The notes below the pieces were generated by a model, which saw nothing but the letters and a program-made list of their open reading frames with translations, was not told the origin of the DNA and did no database searches. A stretch of DNA of 54,400 bases, taken from positions 1 to 54,400 of the forward strand of contig JADGOV010000008.1 of the NCBI GenBank assembly GCA_017882785.1, read 5' to 3'. This document shows, in pieces, positions 18,654-27,672 of this stretch; position 1 is the stretch's first letter, and the number at the start of each line of letters is the position of its first letter. The DNA comes from Frankiaceae bacterium (GTDB taxonomy: Bacteria > Actinomycetota > Actinomycetes > JADGOV01). A program made the translations under genes and the position numbers.

Positions 18654-18785
18654 ACTTGCTGGACAATGCCAGTATCGCGGCTGGATGGTCAAGCCGGATC
18701 CGCGGCAGCGACCCGAACAGAGGACATCTAATGGCCCGGAGGGCGGATGTGGCCGGCGAGTCTTCGTGAGTCTTCGTGTGCCAAG

Positions 18786-18831
18786 GGGCCAGCCCGGCAC
18801 GGAAACAGGGCTGAACCGGCCCGAAACCGGT
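18786..18831 (-). terminator. Possible terminator after the dxr-rip-ispG-GNAT operon
   Basis: Directly after the GNAT stop on the minus strand lie two nested GC-rich hairpins. One is ACCGG-CCCGAAA-CCGGT on the plus strand (18815-18831). The other is a longer imperfect pairing of GGGCCAGCCC (from 18786) with GGGCTG...GGCCC (to about 18823). There is no U tract, as is usual in actinobacteria. Confidence 0.4.
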
Positions 18832-18833
18832 CT

Positions 18834-19676
18834 CTAGAACAGCACCGAGGCGAACGTGCCGATCTCGGCGAAGCCGACCCGACTGTAGGCCCGCCGCGCC
18901 GGCTCGTTGTAGTCGTTGACGTAGAGGCTGACCACCGGCGCGACCGACTGCAGAGCGATCTGGACCACCGCGGCCATCCCGGCGATCGAGAGTCGCCGGC
19001 CGCGATAGGCCGGGTCCACCCAGACACCCTGGACCTGGCACGCCTGCGCCGTCGCCGAGCCGATCTCGGCCTTGAACAGCACCCGTCCGTCCTCGATCCG
19101 GGCGTAGGACCTGCCCGCGCCGACCAGTTCGGCGACGCGCGAGCGGTAGAGCAGCCCGCCGTCGCCACCGATCGGGGAGACCCCGACCTCCTCGGTGAAC
19201 ATGGCAACGCACGCCGGCAGCACCGCATCGACCTCGTCCGGGCGCACGGGCCGTACCGCGGGGTCGGCTGGTACCGGGGACGGTCGGGCGATGGACAGCA
19301 GCGGCTGAGAAGGACGGACGTCGCGAGCCGGTCCCCACGTCTCCCGCAAGGCGCTCCACAGCGACCGCACGGCCTCTGCCGGGCCGACGATGGACGAACA
19401 GCGCCGACCCTGGCGACGGGCCTTGTCGGCGAAGGCGCGAACGGCCTGCGTGCTGGCGCGGGTGGGTGCCAGGTTGGCGCCGGCGTGGCACAACGCCTGC
19501 AGCCGGCCATGCTCGGCGTAACCCCAGATCTCGGCACCCAGTCGCCAGGGGTCGAGCCCGGCCGCTTCGACCCGGGCCGCGATCAGGACATTGGCAACCG
19601 GGTCGGCTGCGAGCAGCGCGAGCGCTTCGGCGACGTCGGAGTCGTCGAGCACCCGCACGGGCGCGGTCCGCAGCAC
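18834..19676 (-). CDS. GNAT acetyltransferase with DUF4081 N-terminal domain
   Basis: This 280-residue protein has an N-terminal DUF4081 domain (VLDDSDVAEALALLAADPVA, WRLGAEIWGYAEHGRL) and a C-terminal GNAT fold with the acetyl-CoA loop VWVDPAYRGRRLSIAG and the strand-helix VSLYVNDYNEPARRAYSRVG. Proteins of this architecture regularly follow ispG in actinobacteria; the substrate is unknown. The frame is open well upstream into ispG. The first plausible start after the ispG stop is GTG at 19676, five bases downstream of that stop, with GGTGGG behind it. It ends the dxr-rip-ispG-GNAT operon. Confidence 0.88.
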   Translation of the reverse strand: MLRTAPVRVLDDSDVAEALALLAADPVANVLIAARVEAAGLDPWRLGAEIWGYAEHGRLQALCHAGANLAPTRASTQAVRAFADKARRQGRRCSSIVGPAEAVRSLWSALRETWGPARDVRPSQPLLSIARPSPVPADPAVRPVRPDEVDAVLPACVAMFTEEVGVSPIGGDGGLLYRSRVAELVGAGRSYARIEDGRVLFKAEIGSATAQACQVQGVWVDPAYRGRRLSIAGMAAVVQIALQSVAPVVSLYVNDYNEPARRAYSRVGFAEIGTFASVLF

Positions 19677-19681
19677 GGGTG

Positions 19682-20869
19682 TCAGCCCACCGACACCGAG
19701 GGTGGGCCGAGGCCCGGATCGGTATCGCCGTCGATCTCCATCTCGGCGGCGATCCGCTGCGCTTCGGCGATGAGGGTCTCCACGATCAGCGCCTCGGGCA
19801 CGGTCGAGATGACCTGCCCCCGGACGAAGATCTGACCCTTGCCGTTCCCGGAGGCGACCCCCAGATCGGCCTCCCGAGCCTCGCCAGGCCCGTTGACGAC
19901 GCAGCCCATGACCGCCACCCGCAACGGCACGGTCATCCCCTCCAGGCCGGCCTGCACCTTCTCCGCCAGCGTGTACACATCCACCTGCGCCCGGCCGCAC
20001 GACGGGCAGGAGACGATCTCCAACCGCCGCTGACGGAGGTTGAGCGACTCCAGGATCGCGGTGCCGACCTTGACCTCCTCCACCGGCGGGGCGGACAGGG
20101 AGACCCGAATCGTGTCACCGATGCCCTCGGCCAGCAACGCACCGAAGGCCACCGCCGACTTGACGGTGCCCTGGAAGGTGGGTCCGGCTTCGGTGACCCC
20201 CAGGTGCAGCGGATAGTCGCAACGCTGGGCAAGGAGCCGGTAGGCCGCGATCATCACCACCGGGTCGGAGTGCTTCACCGAGATCTTGATGTCCCGGAAG
20301 CCGTGCTCCTCGAACAACGAGCACTCCCAGAGCGCACTGTCCACCAGCGCTTCGGCGGTGGCCTTCCCGTACTTCGCCAGCAGCCGCTTGTCCAGAGAGC
20401 CGGCGTTGACCCCGATGCGGATGGGCACCCTGGCGGCCGCGGCAGCCCGGGCGATCTCACCGACCCGGTCGTCGAACTTTCGGATGTTCCCGGGGTTCAC
20501 CCGAACCCCGGCACACCCGGCGTCGAGGGCAGCGAAGACGTACCGGGGCTGGAAGTGGATGTCGGCGATGACCGGGATCTGGGAATGGGCCGCTATCTGC
20601 GGCAATGCCTCGGCATCATCGGTGTCCGGTACCGCCACCCGGACGATCTGGCAGCCCGCCGCGGTCAGCTCGGCGATCTGCTGCAGCGTGGCGTTCACGT
20701 CGGCGGTCTTGGTGGTGGTCATCGACTGCACGGAGACCGGCGCGTCCCCGCCGACCAGCACGCCGCCGACGGAGATCTGGCGGGTCAGGTGCCGGGTGGC
20801 CAGCGGGAGCGGCGGAAGGTCGGGCATGCCGAGGGGTACGGCGGTCACCGGGTCACGGGATCCCTTCAC
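19682..20869 (-). CDS. ispG: 4-hydroxy-3-methylbut-2-enyl diphosphate synthase IspG
   Basis: IspG (GcpE) performs the penultimate MEP-pathway step, reducing MEcPP to HMBPP with a [4Fe-4S] cluster. The 395-residue protein shows [40 protein letters not shown] and [14 protein letters not shown]. The cluster-binding cysteines are in SCPSCGR and [10 protein letters not shown]. The GTG start overlaps the site-2 protease stop (GTGA). Downstream of dxr by one gene, it forms the MEP-pathway cluster dxr-rip-ispG usual in actinobacteria. Confidence 0.97.
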   Translation of the reverse strand: MKGSRDPVTAVPLGMPDLPPLPLATRHLTRQISVGGVLVGGDAPVSVQSMTTTKTADVNATLQQIAELTAAGCQIVRVAVPDTDDAEALPQIAAHSQIPVIADIHFQPRYVFAALDAGCAGVRVNPGNIRKFDDRVGEIARAAAAARVPIRIGVNAGSLDKRLLAKYGKATAEALVDSALWECSLFEEHGFRDIKISVKHSDPVVMIAAYRLLAQRCDYPLHLGVTEAGPTFQGTVKSAVAFGALLAEGIGDTIRVSLSAPPVEEVKVGTAILESLNLRQRRLEIVSCPSCGRAQVDVYTLAEKVQAGLEGMTVPLRVAVMGCVVNGPGEAREADLGVASGNGKGQIFVRGQVISTVPEALIVETLIAEAQRIAAEMEIDGDTDPGLGPPSVSVG

Positions 20870-22071
20870 CGGAAGGGGTTGGCGATCGGGTTGACGATAT
20901 CGGCGACGATGGCCAGCACGGACAACGCACCGAAGACCAGGATGACGACGTAGGTCAAGGGCATGAGCTTGGCGATGTCCACCCGGCCGGGATCCTGCCG
21001 CCGGAACAGTCGCGCCAACCGGGAGCGGGCCTGCTCGAAGAGCAGGACCGCGATGTGACCGCCGTCCAGAGGCAGCAGCGGCAGCAGGTTGAACACGCCG
21101 ATGAAGACGTTCAGGGCGGCGAAGAAGCCGAGGTAGACGGCGACCTGCTTGGCCTGGAACGCCTCACCACCGAGCCGGGAGGCGCCGACGACGCTCACCG
21201 GGGTGTTCGGGTCCCGGCTGCCACCGGTCACCGCGTCCCACAGCTTGGGGAGTCGACCGGGAAACTGCTTCAGCGACTCGAAGGTGCCGGTGAACAGGTT
21301 GCCGAGCAGCCGGCCGCCGCCGGCAACCGAGCCCACGACGCCCGGATACTCCCGGACCGTGCCGGGTGAGAATCCCAGCGCGCTCACGGTCACCTGCCGG
21401 TTCGGATCGGCCGTGTCCGGCCGACGGACCGCGACCAGGGTGACCGGCACTGTCAGCCGCTTGCCGTCCCGTCGCACGGTGACCTCGACCCGACCCGGCG
21501 GGTGGGCCCGTACGGCGGCGATGAGGGCGTCCACGTCACGAACCGGGCGACCGCCGAAGGCCAGCACCTCATCGCCCGCCCGCATGCCGGCCAGTCGGGC
21601 CGGCGACGGCGGGTCTCCCGCAGTGCACGCCGGTGCCGGGTTGGCCACGGTGACCACGGCGGGGGCGCACGTGGACACCTCGGCCAACTGCGGGCGGCTG
21701 GTGGGCAGTCCGACGAGAAGGGCCAGGAAGTACAGCGTCACGAAGGCCAGCAGGAAGTGGGTGATCGATCCCGCGGCCAGCACGACCAGCCGCTTGCCGG
21801 CCGGGAACCGCCAGAAGGCTCGGGCGGAATCCGCGGGAGCCACCTCCTCCAACGGCGTCATTCCGACGATCTTCACGTAGCCGCCGGCCGGGATCGCCTT
21901 GACGCCGTACTCGGTCTCCCCGCGCCGGAAGGACCACAGCGTCGGGCCGAAACCGGCGAAATACTGGGTGGCCTTCATCCCGAACGCCTTAGCCGTCAGC
22001 AGGTGACCGAACTCGTGCAGGCAGACCGCGAGGAAGATGCCGACGGCGAAGAGAATGATGCCGAGCGTCAT
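20866..22071 (-). CDS. Site-2 intramembrane metalloprotease (Rip1/RseP family)
   Basis: This is a membrane-embedded zinc protease of the RseP/Rip1 type, which cuts anti-sigma factors and other membrane proteins within the bilayer. The 401-residue form starts at ATG 22071, which interlocks with the dxr stop. HEFGH (residues 19-23) lies in the first membrane helix, a PDZ-like domain sits in mid-protein ([20 protein letters not shown]), and the third zinc ligand is in [14 protein letters not shown] final helix ends near [19 protein letters not shown]. Position between dxr and ispG is the common actinobacterial order. Which substrates it cleaves here is unknown. Confidence 0.93.
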   Translation of the reverse strand: MTLGIILFAVGIFLAVCLHEFGHLLTAKAFGMKATQYFAGFGPTLWSFRRGETEYGVKAIPAGGYVKIVGMTPLEEVAPADSARAFWRFPAGKRLVVLAAGSITHFLLAFVTLYFLALLVGLPTSRPQLAEVSTCAPAVVTVANPAPACTAGDPPSPARLAGMRAGDEVLAFGGRPVRDVDALIAAVRAHPPGRVEVTVRRDGKRLTVPVTLVAVRRPDTADPNRQVTVSALGFSPGTVREYPGVVGSVAGGGRLLGNLFTGTFESLKQFPGRLPKLWDAVTGGSRDPNTPVSVVGASRLGGEAFQAKQVAVYLGFFAALNVFIGVFNLLPLLPLDGGHIAVLLFEQARSRLARLFRRQDPGRVDIAKLMPLTYVVILVFGALSVLAIVADIVNPIANPFR

Positions 22072-23270
22072 CGGGCTGCGCCCTCGATGAGCGCGTCGGC
22101 CCGATGGCGGGCCCACGTTTCGGCCGACAGGACGTCCTCGACGGTGAGGGCGTTCCCGGAGCCGTCACCGCCCGGCCGTTCGGACACGACTGCCGCAACC
22201 GTGTCGAGAATGGCCGGGAAGCTGATCCGACCCCGCAGGAAGGCCTCCACCGCCTGCTCGTTGGCCGCGTTGTAGGCCGCTGGCGCGATGCCCCCCGCCT
22301 GACCGACCTCGGCGGCCAGGGCCACCGCCGGAAACGCCGTGGAGTCCATCGGCAACAGCTCCCAGCAGTGGGCCGCCGACCAGTCGATCCCCGCCGCCGC
22401 GCCGGGCACCCGATCGGGCCAGGCCATCGCCAGCGCGATCGGCAGGCGCATGTCCGGCGGCGCACACTGCGCCAGTGTGGAGCCGTCGGTGAACTCCACC
22501 ATGGAGTGCACCACTGACTGCGGGTGCACGACGACGGAGATGTCCGTGTACGGGATGCCGAAGAGCAGGTGCGCCTCGATCAGCTCGAGGCCCTTGTTGA
22601 CCAGGGTGGCCGAGTTCACGGTGACCACCGGCCCCATCGCCCACGTGGGGTGCGCCAGGGCCTCGGCCGGGGTGACGTCGACCAACTCGGCGCGGCTGCG
22701 GCCACGGAAAGGTCCACCGCTGGCTGTCAGCACCAGGCGGCTCACCTCCTCCCGGCGCCCTCCGCGCAGGCACTGGGCCAACGCGGAGTGCTCGGAGTCC
22801 ACCGGTACGAGCTGCCCCTGTGTCGCCCGGGCCGTTACCAGCGGACCCCCGACGATCAGCGACTCCTTGTTCGCCAGGGCCAGGGTGCTGCCCGTCTCCA
22901 AGGCGGCGAGCGTCGGCGCCAGCCCGATCGACCCGCTGATCCCGTTGAGGACGACATCCGAGGGCCAGGCGGCGACCTCGGTGGCCGCATCCGGTCCGGC
23001 CAGGATCTTCGGTACCGCGAACCCGCCGGTGGCGTAGCCCTGCGCCTGGGCGGCGGCGTAGAAGGCCAGCTGCAGGTCCTGGGCGGCGCTGGCCCTGGCT
23101 ATGCCCACCACTTCGACGCCGAAGGCGAGGGCCTGCTCGGCGAGCAACTCGACCCGGTCACCTCCGGCCGCGAGCGCCACGACCCGGAACCGGTCGGGAG
23201 CACGGCGGACGACCTCGAGGGCCTGGGTGCCGATCGAGCCGGTCGAACCCAGCACGACGACCTCACGCAC
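22068..23270 (-). CDS. dxr: 1-deoxy-D-xylulose 5-phosphate reductoisomerase
   Basis: DXR converts DXP to MEP using NADPH. The 400-residue protein begins with the Rossmann motif [14 protein letters not shown]. It then has [30 protein letters not shown] with the [11 protein letters not shown] metal-binding segment, and [16 protein letters not shown]. The GTG start at 23270 has GGTGAG upstream. It is the first gene of the dxr-rip-ispG-GNAT operon. The divergent gabT start is 111 bases away. In many actinobacteria dxr lies close to rlmN; here a 9 kb module separates them. Confidence 0.97.
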   Translation of the reverse strand: MREVVVLGSTGSIGTQALEVVRRAPDRFRVVALAAGGDRVELLAEQALAFGVEVVGIARASAAQDLQLAFYAAAQAQGYATGGFAVPKILAGPDAATEVAAWPSDVVLNGISGSIGLAPTLAALETGSTLALANKESLIVGGPLVTARATQGQLVPVDSEHSALAQCLRGGRREEVSRLVLTASGGPFRGRSRAELVDVTPAEALAHPTWAMGPVVTVNSATLVNKGLELIEAHLLFGIPYTDISVVVHPQSVVHSMVEFTDGSTLAQCAPPDMRLPIALAMAWPDRVPGAAAGIDWSAAHCWELLPMDSTAFPAVALAAEVGQAGGIAPAAYNAANEQAVEAFLRGRISFPAILDTVAAVVSERPGGDGSGNALTVEDVLSAETWARHRADALIEGAAR

Positions 23271-23381
23271 AGAAACTCACCGTGCCATTGTCGCCCACTC
23301 ACCGGGCGAGCCGTGCGCACCCGACGCTTACCCTGGCATCCGGCGCAGTCGTTCCGGCTGTCCACAGCTGAGGAGGTCGTC

Positions 23382-24725
23382 ATGGCGCGGTCCGTGCCGC
23401 AGGAGCGTCACCTGGCCACAGCGGTGCCCGGGCCCGCGTCACGAGAGCTGTCGGCGCGCCGCGCCCGGGCGATCCCCCGCGGGGTGGGCAGCACCGTGCC
23501 GGTCTTCATCGCCCAGGCCGGCGGCGGCATCCTGGAGGACGTCGACGGCAACCGGCTCATCGACTTCGGCGCGGGAATCGCCGTGGTCAACGTGGGCAAC
23601 GCCAACCCCGGCGTCATAACCGCGGTGACGGAGCAGGTGGCGCGGTTCACCCACACCTGCTTCACCGTCACCCCGTATGAGTCCTACGTCGCGGTGTGCG
23701 AGGCGCTGAACCGGCTGACCCCCGGCGACCACGCCAAGAAGTCCTTCCTCGTCAACTCCGGCGCGGAGGCCGTCGAGAACGCGGTCAAGATCGCCCGCGT
23801 GGCCACCGGTCGTCAGGCCGTAGTGACCTTCGACCACGCCTTCCACGGCCGCACGCTGCTGGCCATGTCACTGACCGCGAAGGTGGCGCCGTACAAGCTC
23901 GGCGGGCCCTTCGCCGCCGAGACCTACCGGCTGCCCTTCGCCTACCCCTACCGCTGCCCGACCGGGGGCACCGAGGAAGCGAGCTGCGCCGCCAGCTGCG
24001 CCGCGTACGTCATCGACGCCATGGACCGCACCATAGGCGCCAGCTCCATCGCCGCGGTGATCGCCGAACCGGTGCAGGGCGAGGGTGGCGTCGTCGTGCC
24101 GGCGGCGGGCTTCCTGCCGGCCGTCGCCGACTACTGCCGGCGGAACGGCATCGTCTTCATCGCCGACGAGGTGCAGAGCGGATTCGGCCGCACCGGCACC
24201 TTCTTCGCCAGCGAGCACGAAGGGCTGGTCCCCGACATCGTGACCACCGCGAAGGGCATCGCCGGCGGCCTGCCACTCGGCGGCATCACCGGTCGGGCGG
24301 ACATCATGGACGCCGCCTCCCCGGGAGGTCTGGGCGGCACCTTCGGCGGCAACCCCCTCGCCTGCGTGGCCGCCCTCGCGGCCATCGAGGACATCGAGCG
24401 CGAGGGCCTCGTCGCGCGGTCGGCGCAGATCGGCGAAGCCCTGCTCCCGCGGCTGCGGGCGATGGCCGAGACCTACGACGTGATCGGCAACGTCCGGGGT
24501 CGGGGAGCGATGGCCGCCGTCGAGCTGGTGTCCGACCGCGCGGCCAAGACGCCAGCACCGGAGATCGCCAGCAGGGTGCTGCACGCGGCGCACGAGCAGG
24601 GCCTCGTTCTGCTTCGAGCGGGCAGCTTCGACAACGTGCTGCGGATCATCCCGCCGCTGGTCATCTCCGATGCCCTGCTCGAGGAGGGGCTGACCATCCT
24701 GGACAAGGCGTTCGCGTCGCTGTAA
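23382..24725 (+). CDS. gabT: 4-aminobutyrate--2-oxoglutarate transaminase
   Basis: GabT moves the amino group of GABA to 2-oxoglutarate, giving succinate semialdehyde. The 447-residue protein is a class III PLP aminotransferase. The PLP-binding region reads FIADEVQSGFGRTG, the Schiff-base lysine is Lys291 in TTAKGIAGG, and TFGGNPLACVAA follows. The N-terminal CFTVTPYESYVAVCEALNRL and NSGAEAVENAVKIAR match GABA transaminases rather than ornithine enzymes. ATG at 23382 has a perfect AGGAGG five bases upstream, which settles the start although the frame is open for nearly 290 more codons. It is divergent from dxr and converges on the saccharopine-dehydrogenase-like gene. It would complete the putrescine-to-succinate route encoded further right. 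Confidence 0.93.
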   Translation: MARSVPQERHLATAVPGPASRELSARRARAIPRGVGSTVPVFIAQAGGGILEDVDGNRLIDFGAGIAVVNVGNANPGVITAVTEQVARFTHTCFTVTPYESYVAVCEALNRLTPGDHAKKSFLVNSGAEAVENAVKIARVATGRQAVVTFDHAFHGRTLLAMSLTAKVAPYKLGGPFAAETYRLPFAYPYRCPTGGTEEASCAASCAAYVIDAMDRTIGASSIAAVIAEPVQGEGGVVVPAAGFLPAVADYCRRNGIVFIADEVQSGFGRTGTFFASEHEGLVPDIVTTAKGIAGGLPLGGITGRADIMDAASPGGLGGTFGGNPLACVAALAAIEDIEREGLVARSAQIGEALLPRLRAMAETYDVIGNVRGRGAMAAVELVSDRAAKTPAPEIASRVLHAAHEQGLVLLRAGSFDNVLRIIPPLVISDALLEEGLTILDKAFASL

Positions 24726-24736
24726 CCGCGTCGGGC

Positions 24737-25963
24737 TCACATCTCCCGCAGCCCCCACGGCGAGCCGTACCCGTCCGCGAGCAGGTCAAGGTACGGGCCG
24801 GCCGGAAAGGCCTCGGGACCGAGAACGCCGGCACCGGACCAGGCTCCGGTCGCCAGGAGCTCCAGCCCGACCACCGGGTTGATCGCGGTCTGCCACACCA
24901 CAGCCTGGCAGCCCCAGTCCCGCATGGTCTGCTCGTTGTCCACCACGTGGTAGAGGTAGACCTCGCGGGGTCCGGTCTGCGCACCGGAGGTGGGGTCCCG
25001 GCCGATGCCCCGCACCCAGGTGCCGGCGCAGGTCTTGCCGCGCATCCGCTCCCCCAGCATGGCCGGATCCGGCAGGCAGGCCGCGACGACGTCCCGCGGC
25101 GGGACCGCTACCCCGGCCACCGGCACCGGCCGCGTCGAGTCCAGCCCGAGCTTGTGCAGCGTACGGAGTACTCCGATGAACTCCTCACCGAGCCCGTACT
25201 TGAACGTGACCCGCGAGCAGTCCACCCACCGCGGGATCAACAGGACCTCCTCGTGCTCGACGTTCACGCACTCCACCGGCCCGATACCGTCCGGAAAGTC
25301 GAAGACCTCCGGCTCGCTGAACGGCTCCGTGGTGTACCAGCCGCGGTCCCGCTGCCAGATCACCGGCGGGTTGAGGCACTCCTCGATCGTCGTCCAGATC
25401 GAGAAGGTGGGGGCGAAGTCGTAGCCGTCCACCGTGAGGCTCGCCCCGTCCCGGACCCCCACATCCGCCACCGTGGCGAACAGCTCATCGGCCGCATACC
25501 GGGCGAAGATGTCGGACAACCCCGGCTCAACCCCCAGGCCGCACAGCGCCAACCGACCGCGGTCGGCCCAGCCCTGCGCCGCGGCGAACTGCAGGTCGCC
25601 GAGCTTCACCCCGGACTGGGCGTACGGGTCGGTGGGATGAGGCTCGGAGAGGGACATGGCCATGTCGAGGTAGTCCACGGCGGCCTCCTCGGCGGCCGCG
25701 AACAGCGGTGCGACGAAACGGGGGTCACAGGCGTTGAGCAGCACGTCGGCCCTGGTCACCGCCACCAGGTCGACGACGTCGGGCACGCTGCCGGCGTCGA
25801 GCCGGACGCCGCGGTAGCGGTCGTCGTCGATGCTGTCGGCCACCCGCCGGGCGCGGGTCTCGTCGTAGTCGGCGATGACCATCTCGGTGATGAAGCCGCG
25901 GGTGGCGGCGATGCGGGCGATGGCGTTGCCGACACCGCCGGCGCCCACGAGCAGGATGCGCAT
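24737..25963 (-). CDS. Saccharopine dehydrogenase family oxidoreductase
   Basis: This 408-residue protein has an N-terminal NAD(P) Rossmann fold (ILLVGAGGVGNAIARIAA, then IADYDETRARRVAD) and a saccharopine-dehydrogenase C-terminal domain (CGLGVEPGLSDIFARYAADE). Related enzymes act on lysine- or polyamine-derived imines: saccharopine, carboxynorspermidine, lysine 6-dehydrogenase. Next to gabT and the putrescine genes a polyamine or lysine/aminoadipate role is plausible, but the substrate cannot be decided. ATG at 25963 follows GGAGGGAG at good spacing. The same frame is open to 26650 because of the broken membrane gene upstream; that extension is not part of this protein. Its stop is 11 bases from the gabT stop. 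Confidence 0.85.
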   Translation of the reverse strand: MRILLVGAGGVGNAIARIAATRGFITEMVIADYDETRARRVADSIDDDRYRGVRLDAGSVPDVVDLVAVTRADVLLNACDPRFVAPLFAAAEEAAVDYLDMAMSLSEPHPTDPYAQSGVKLGDLQFAAAQGWADRGRLALCGLGVEPGLSDIFARYAADELFATVADVGVRDGASLTVDGYDFAPTFSIWTTIEECLNPPVIWQRDRGWYTTEPFSEPEVFDFPDGIGPVECVNVEHEEVLLIPRWVDCSRVTFKYGLGEEFIGVLRTLHKLGLDSTRPVPVAGVAVPPRDVVAACLPDPAMLGERMRGKTCAGTWVRGIGRDPTSGAQTGPREVYLYHVVDNEQTMRDWGCQAVVWQTAINPVVGLELLATGAWSGAGVLGPEAFPAGPYLDLLADGYGSPWGLREM

Positions 25964-26069
25964 AGCGACTCCCTCCGGTAGGCCCTGGGCGGAGCCCCCG
26001 GAGGAGAGTCGAGTCGTCGGGCCAAAACTTGAGCCGCAGCGTGTGAGTCTGAGACTGAGCCGCAGAGTC

Positions 26070-26553
26070 CTAGCCGTCCGGCAGCGGTGCCGTGGTCCCC
26101 GGACCGCTGGTCCGGAGCTCCCGGACCAGCAGTCCGGCGAAAAGCACCATCGCTGGCACGGCGGCGGGGTCACCGCGAACCTGTGCACCCGGCCCCCGCG
26201 GCGGGCGAACCAGAAGACGGCCGCAGCCGCGACCCCCAGTACGCCCATCGCCAGGCTGTTGACGACGAGTTCCTGCGCGTGGTGGGCCACCGATGCGGCC
26301 TGACAGCCGGCGGCGTGCGGGTAGGCGTCGAGCAGGGTCCCGCACCGCTGCGGTGAGAGGATCTCCTTCGCCGGGTCGTCGGCGAGGTAGTCCTGACCGA
26401 ACAGCCGAGCCACCGGCCAGGCCAACAGGCCGGCGACTCCAGCTCGAAGAGCTGGTCCAGATACCGCTCCACCGGCGAGGACTCCACCGGCGCTGATCGC
26501 TGCGCCGACGCCTGCCGCGGCGACCGTACGGGCCAGCCGAACAGCCGCCTCAC
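26070..26553 (-). pseudogene. Broken PadR-partner membrane protein gene (two frame changes)
   Basis: Directly behind padR, and starting in a GTGA overlap with its stop, are pieces of a membrane protein in three different frames. Frame one gives SSPVERYLDQLF, which resembles the start of the permease prefix domain 1 found in PadR-partner proteins. Near 26430 the resemblance moves to a second frame: LLAWPVARLFGQDYLADDP, then YPHAAGCQAASVAHHAQELV and a helix GVLGVAAAAVFWFARRG. Near 26165 it moves to a third: AAVPAMVLFAGLLVRELRTS, ending at 26070. Most of the prefix domain is missing at the first break, so a deletion occurred there; the second looks like a one-base shift. The family assignment is from memory of similar proteins. 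A sequencing error could explain the second break but not the first. Confidence 0.65.
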
Positions 26554-26873
26554 GTCGCACCCGCCAGCACCGACTGGACGCCACGGGCGAACGACCGCCA
26601 CTGGGCACGCTTGGCCGCCAGCGCACGGTTGCCGGCCGTGGTGATCTCATACACCCGGCGGCGACGCTCTCCGCCGTCCTGCCACTGGCTCACCACCAGT
26701 CCCGTTCCCTCCAGCCGGTGCAGGGCCGGATAGACCGTCCCCTCCGGCAGGTCGAAGACCCCGTCGGAGGCGGCTCGCAACCGCGAGATCACCGCATAGC
26801 CGTGGGCCGGCCCGTCTGTCAGCACGCAGAGCAGCAGGAGGTCGAGCTGCCCCCTGGCGTGATCCTGTCTCAT
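26550..26873 (-). CDS. PadR-family transcriptional regulator
   Basis: This 107-residue protein is a typical short PadR regulator: LDLLLLCVLTDGPAHGYAVI, the wing region LPEGTVYPALHRLEGTGLVV and the C-terminal RRRRVYEITTAGNRALAAKR. PadR proteins usually repress an adjacent membrane protein or efflux gene and their own gene. Here the downstream partner is broken. An 18-base palindrome sits on the start codon (26873-26890), so the gene is probably autoregulated and the transcript may be leaderless; I see no ribosome site. ATG at 26873 is chosen from the family's usual N terminus. The gene upstream on the same strand ends 61 bases before the start. Confidence 0.93.
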   Translation of the reverse strand: MRQDHARGQLDLLLLCVLTDGPAHGYAVISRLRAASDGVFDLPEGTVYPALHRLEGTGLVVSQWQDGGERRRRVYEITTAGNRALAAKRAQWRSFARGVQSVLAGAT

Positions 26874-26890
26874 ACCTAGAAGTCTAGGTA
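26873..26890. promoter_or_regulatory. PadR operator palindrome on its own start codon
   Basis: TACCTAGA-AG-TCTAGGTA is a perfect inverted repeat with eight-base arms and a two-base centre. It begins at the first base of the padR start codon and extends upstream. It is markedly A/T-rich against its surroundings. Position and symmetry fit a dimeric PadR repressor site that would block both transcription and a leaderless start. Confidence 0.65.
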
Positions 26891-26934
26891 CAGACTGAGT
26901 GACGTGTCCACCTCCGTTCGATCCCGGCGGCCCC

Positions 26935-27588
26935 TCACCACGGGGGGTCGGGCCGGTGCTCGTCGAGCCGGCCGCCCCGACGGCAGCCGACCGAGCGGTA
27001 GGCGGCGGGCATGAACGGGTAGCTCGATCGCCAGTAGCGCACGGCGACGAGCCGCGCGGCCGCCGGTGGCGCGCCCAACAGCCTGGCCAACTCGGCGTCC
27101 CGCTGCACGGCCGCGCACTCCGCGAGCGCCTCGTCGGCAATGTTGCGCATGTGCATCGACTCATGCGCCAACACGTGCACCGCGCCGACTTCGGCCGGCG
27201 TGGGATCACGCTTGGCCGAGCGCATGTAGGCCGCGAGAGCCTGGCATTGATCACGTTTGATCAAGGTTTGGTGCTCGAGCCGACCGTCCGCGCCGTAGCG
27301 GACGAAGCCCAGTTCGGTGCCGTCGTCCAGGGCGGCGCTGCCGAGGGCCTGGCAGTGCACCGAGACCGGAATGCCGACCAGCGCCGAGGCCGCCCGGTCC
27401 AGCCGGCGCTCTTCCCGGCTGCGCAACATCCCCGGCGCCGAGGCACCGACCGTCATCGCCCCCAGCAGCACCATGCTGATCCAGGGGAAGGCCCGCCGGC
27501 GGCCAAGCTGGTCGACCCGGCGCAGCCACCAGCGCACCACGACGGCGAGCGCGCCGAGAGCAGATCCCCATGCCAGCCAATCCAGCAC
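26935..27588 (-). CDS. Putative membrane-anchored HExxH metallopeptidase of unknown function
   Basis: I do not recognise a named family. The protein (about 217 residues) has two membrane segments near the N terminus (LDWLAWGSALGALAVVV and FPWISMVLLGAMTVGASAP), separated by a short basic loop, and a soluble C-terminal domain. This domain contains VHVLAHESMHMRNIADEALAEC: the HESMH zinc-protease motif followed seven and eleven residues later by glutamates, so a gluzincin-like site is possible. Four cysteines (HCQALGS, RDQCQAL, AECAAVQ, VGCRRGG) could form disulfides if the domain is outside. Similar HE-x-x-H proteins occur in actinobacteria as hypotheticals. GTG 27588 is preferred; TTG 27594 is the alternative. 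It lies between the aldehyde dehydrogenase gene and padR. Confidence 0.65.
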   Translation of the reverse strand: MLDWLAWGSALGALAVVVRWWLRRVDQLGRRRAFPWISMVLLGAMTVGASAPGMLRSREERRLDRAASALVGIPVSVHCQALGSAALDDGTELGFVRYGADGRLEHQTLIKRDQCQALAAYMRSAKRDPTPAEVGAVHVLAHESMHMRNIADEALAECAAVQRDAELARLLGAPPAAARLVAVRYWRSSYPFMPAAYRSVGCRRGGRLDEHRPDPPW

Positions 27589-27672
27589 CGTCAAGGTCTC
27601 GGCGCATTGGCCCTGTTCCTGACTGCTCCGACTGGTGCGACGCGTACTTCTCCGCCGGCCGGGCTGCGGCCG

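Larger units (their letters stand above)
18523..18833. other. Intergenic region upstream of the sulfate operon
   Basis: About 310 bases without a gene. The part next to sbp is an untranslated leader with a pyrimidine-rich run on the transcribed strand (about 18551-18600). The palindrome CGGTA-TCCC-TACCG lies near 18646. Next to the GNAT stop is a hairpin region (18786-18831). I looked for a Cys-rich leader peptide and for a SAM-riboswitch-like fold and saw neither. No convincing -35/-10 pair could be fixed. Confidence 0.5.

Noticed and set aside
18523-18833. Cys-rich leader peptide or SAM riboswitch upstream of sbp
   Set aside because: No short frame with cysteines and no recognisable riboswitch core on the minus strand.
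22524-23381. Extension of gabT upstream over dxr
   Set aside because: Antisense to dxr; AGGAGG before ATG 23382 fixes the start.
24737-26650. A 637-residue fusion of a membrane protein with the saccharopine-dehydrogenase-like enzyme
   Set aside because: The upstream half is a shifted piece of the broken PadR partner; ATG 25963 has a strong ribosome site and matches the family start.
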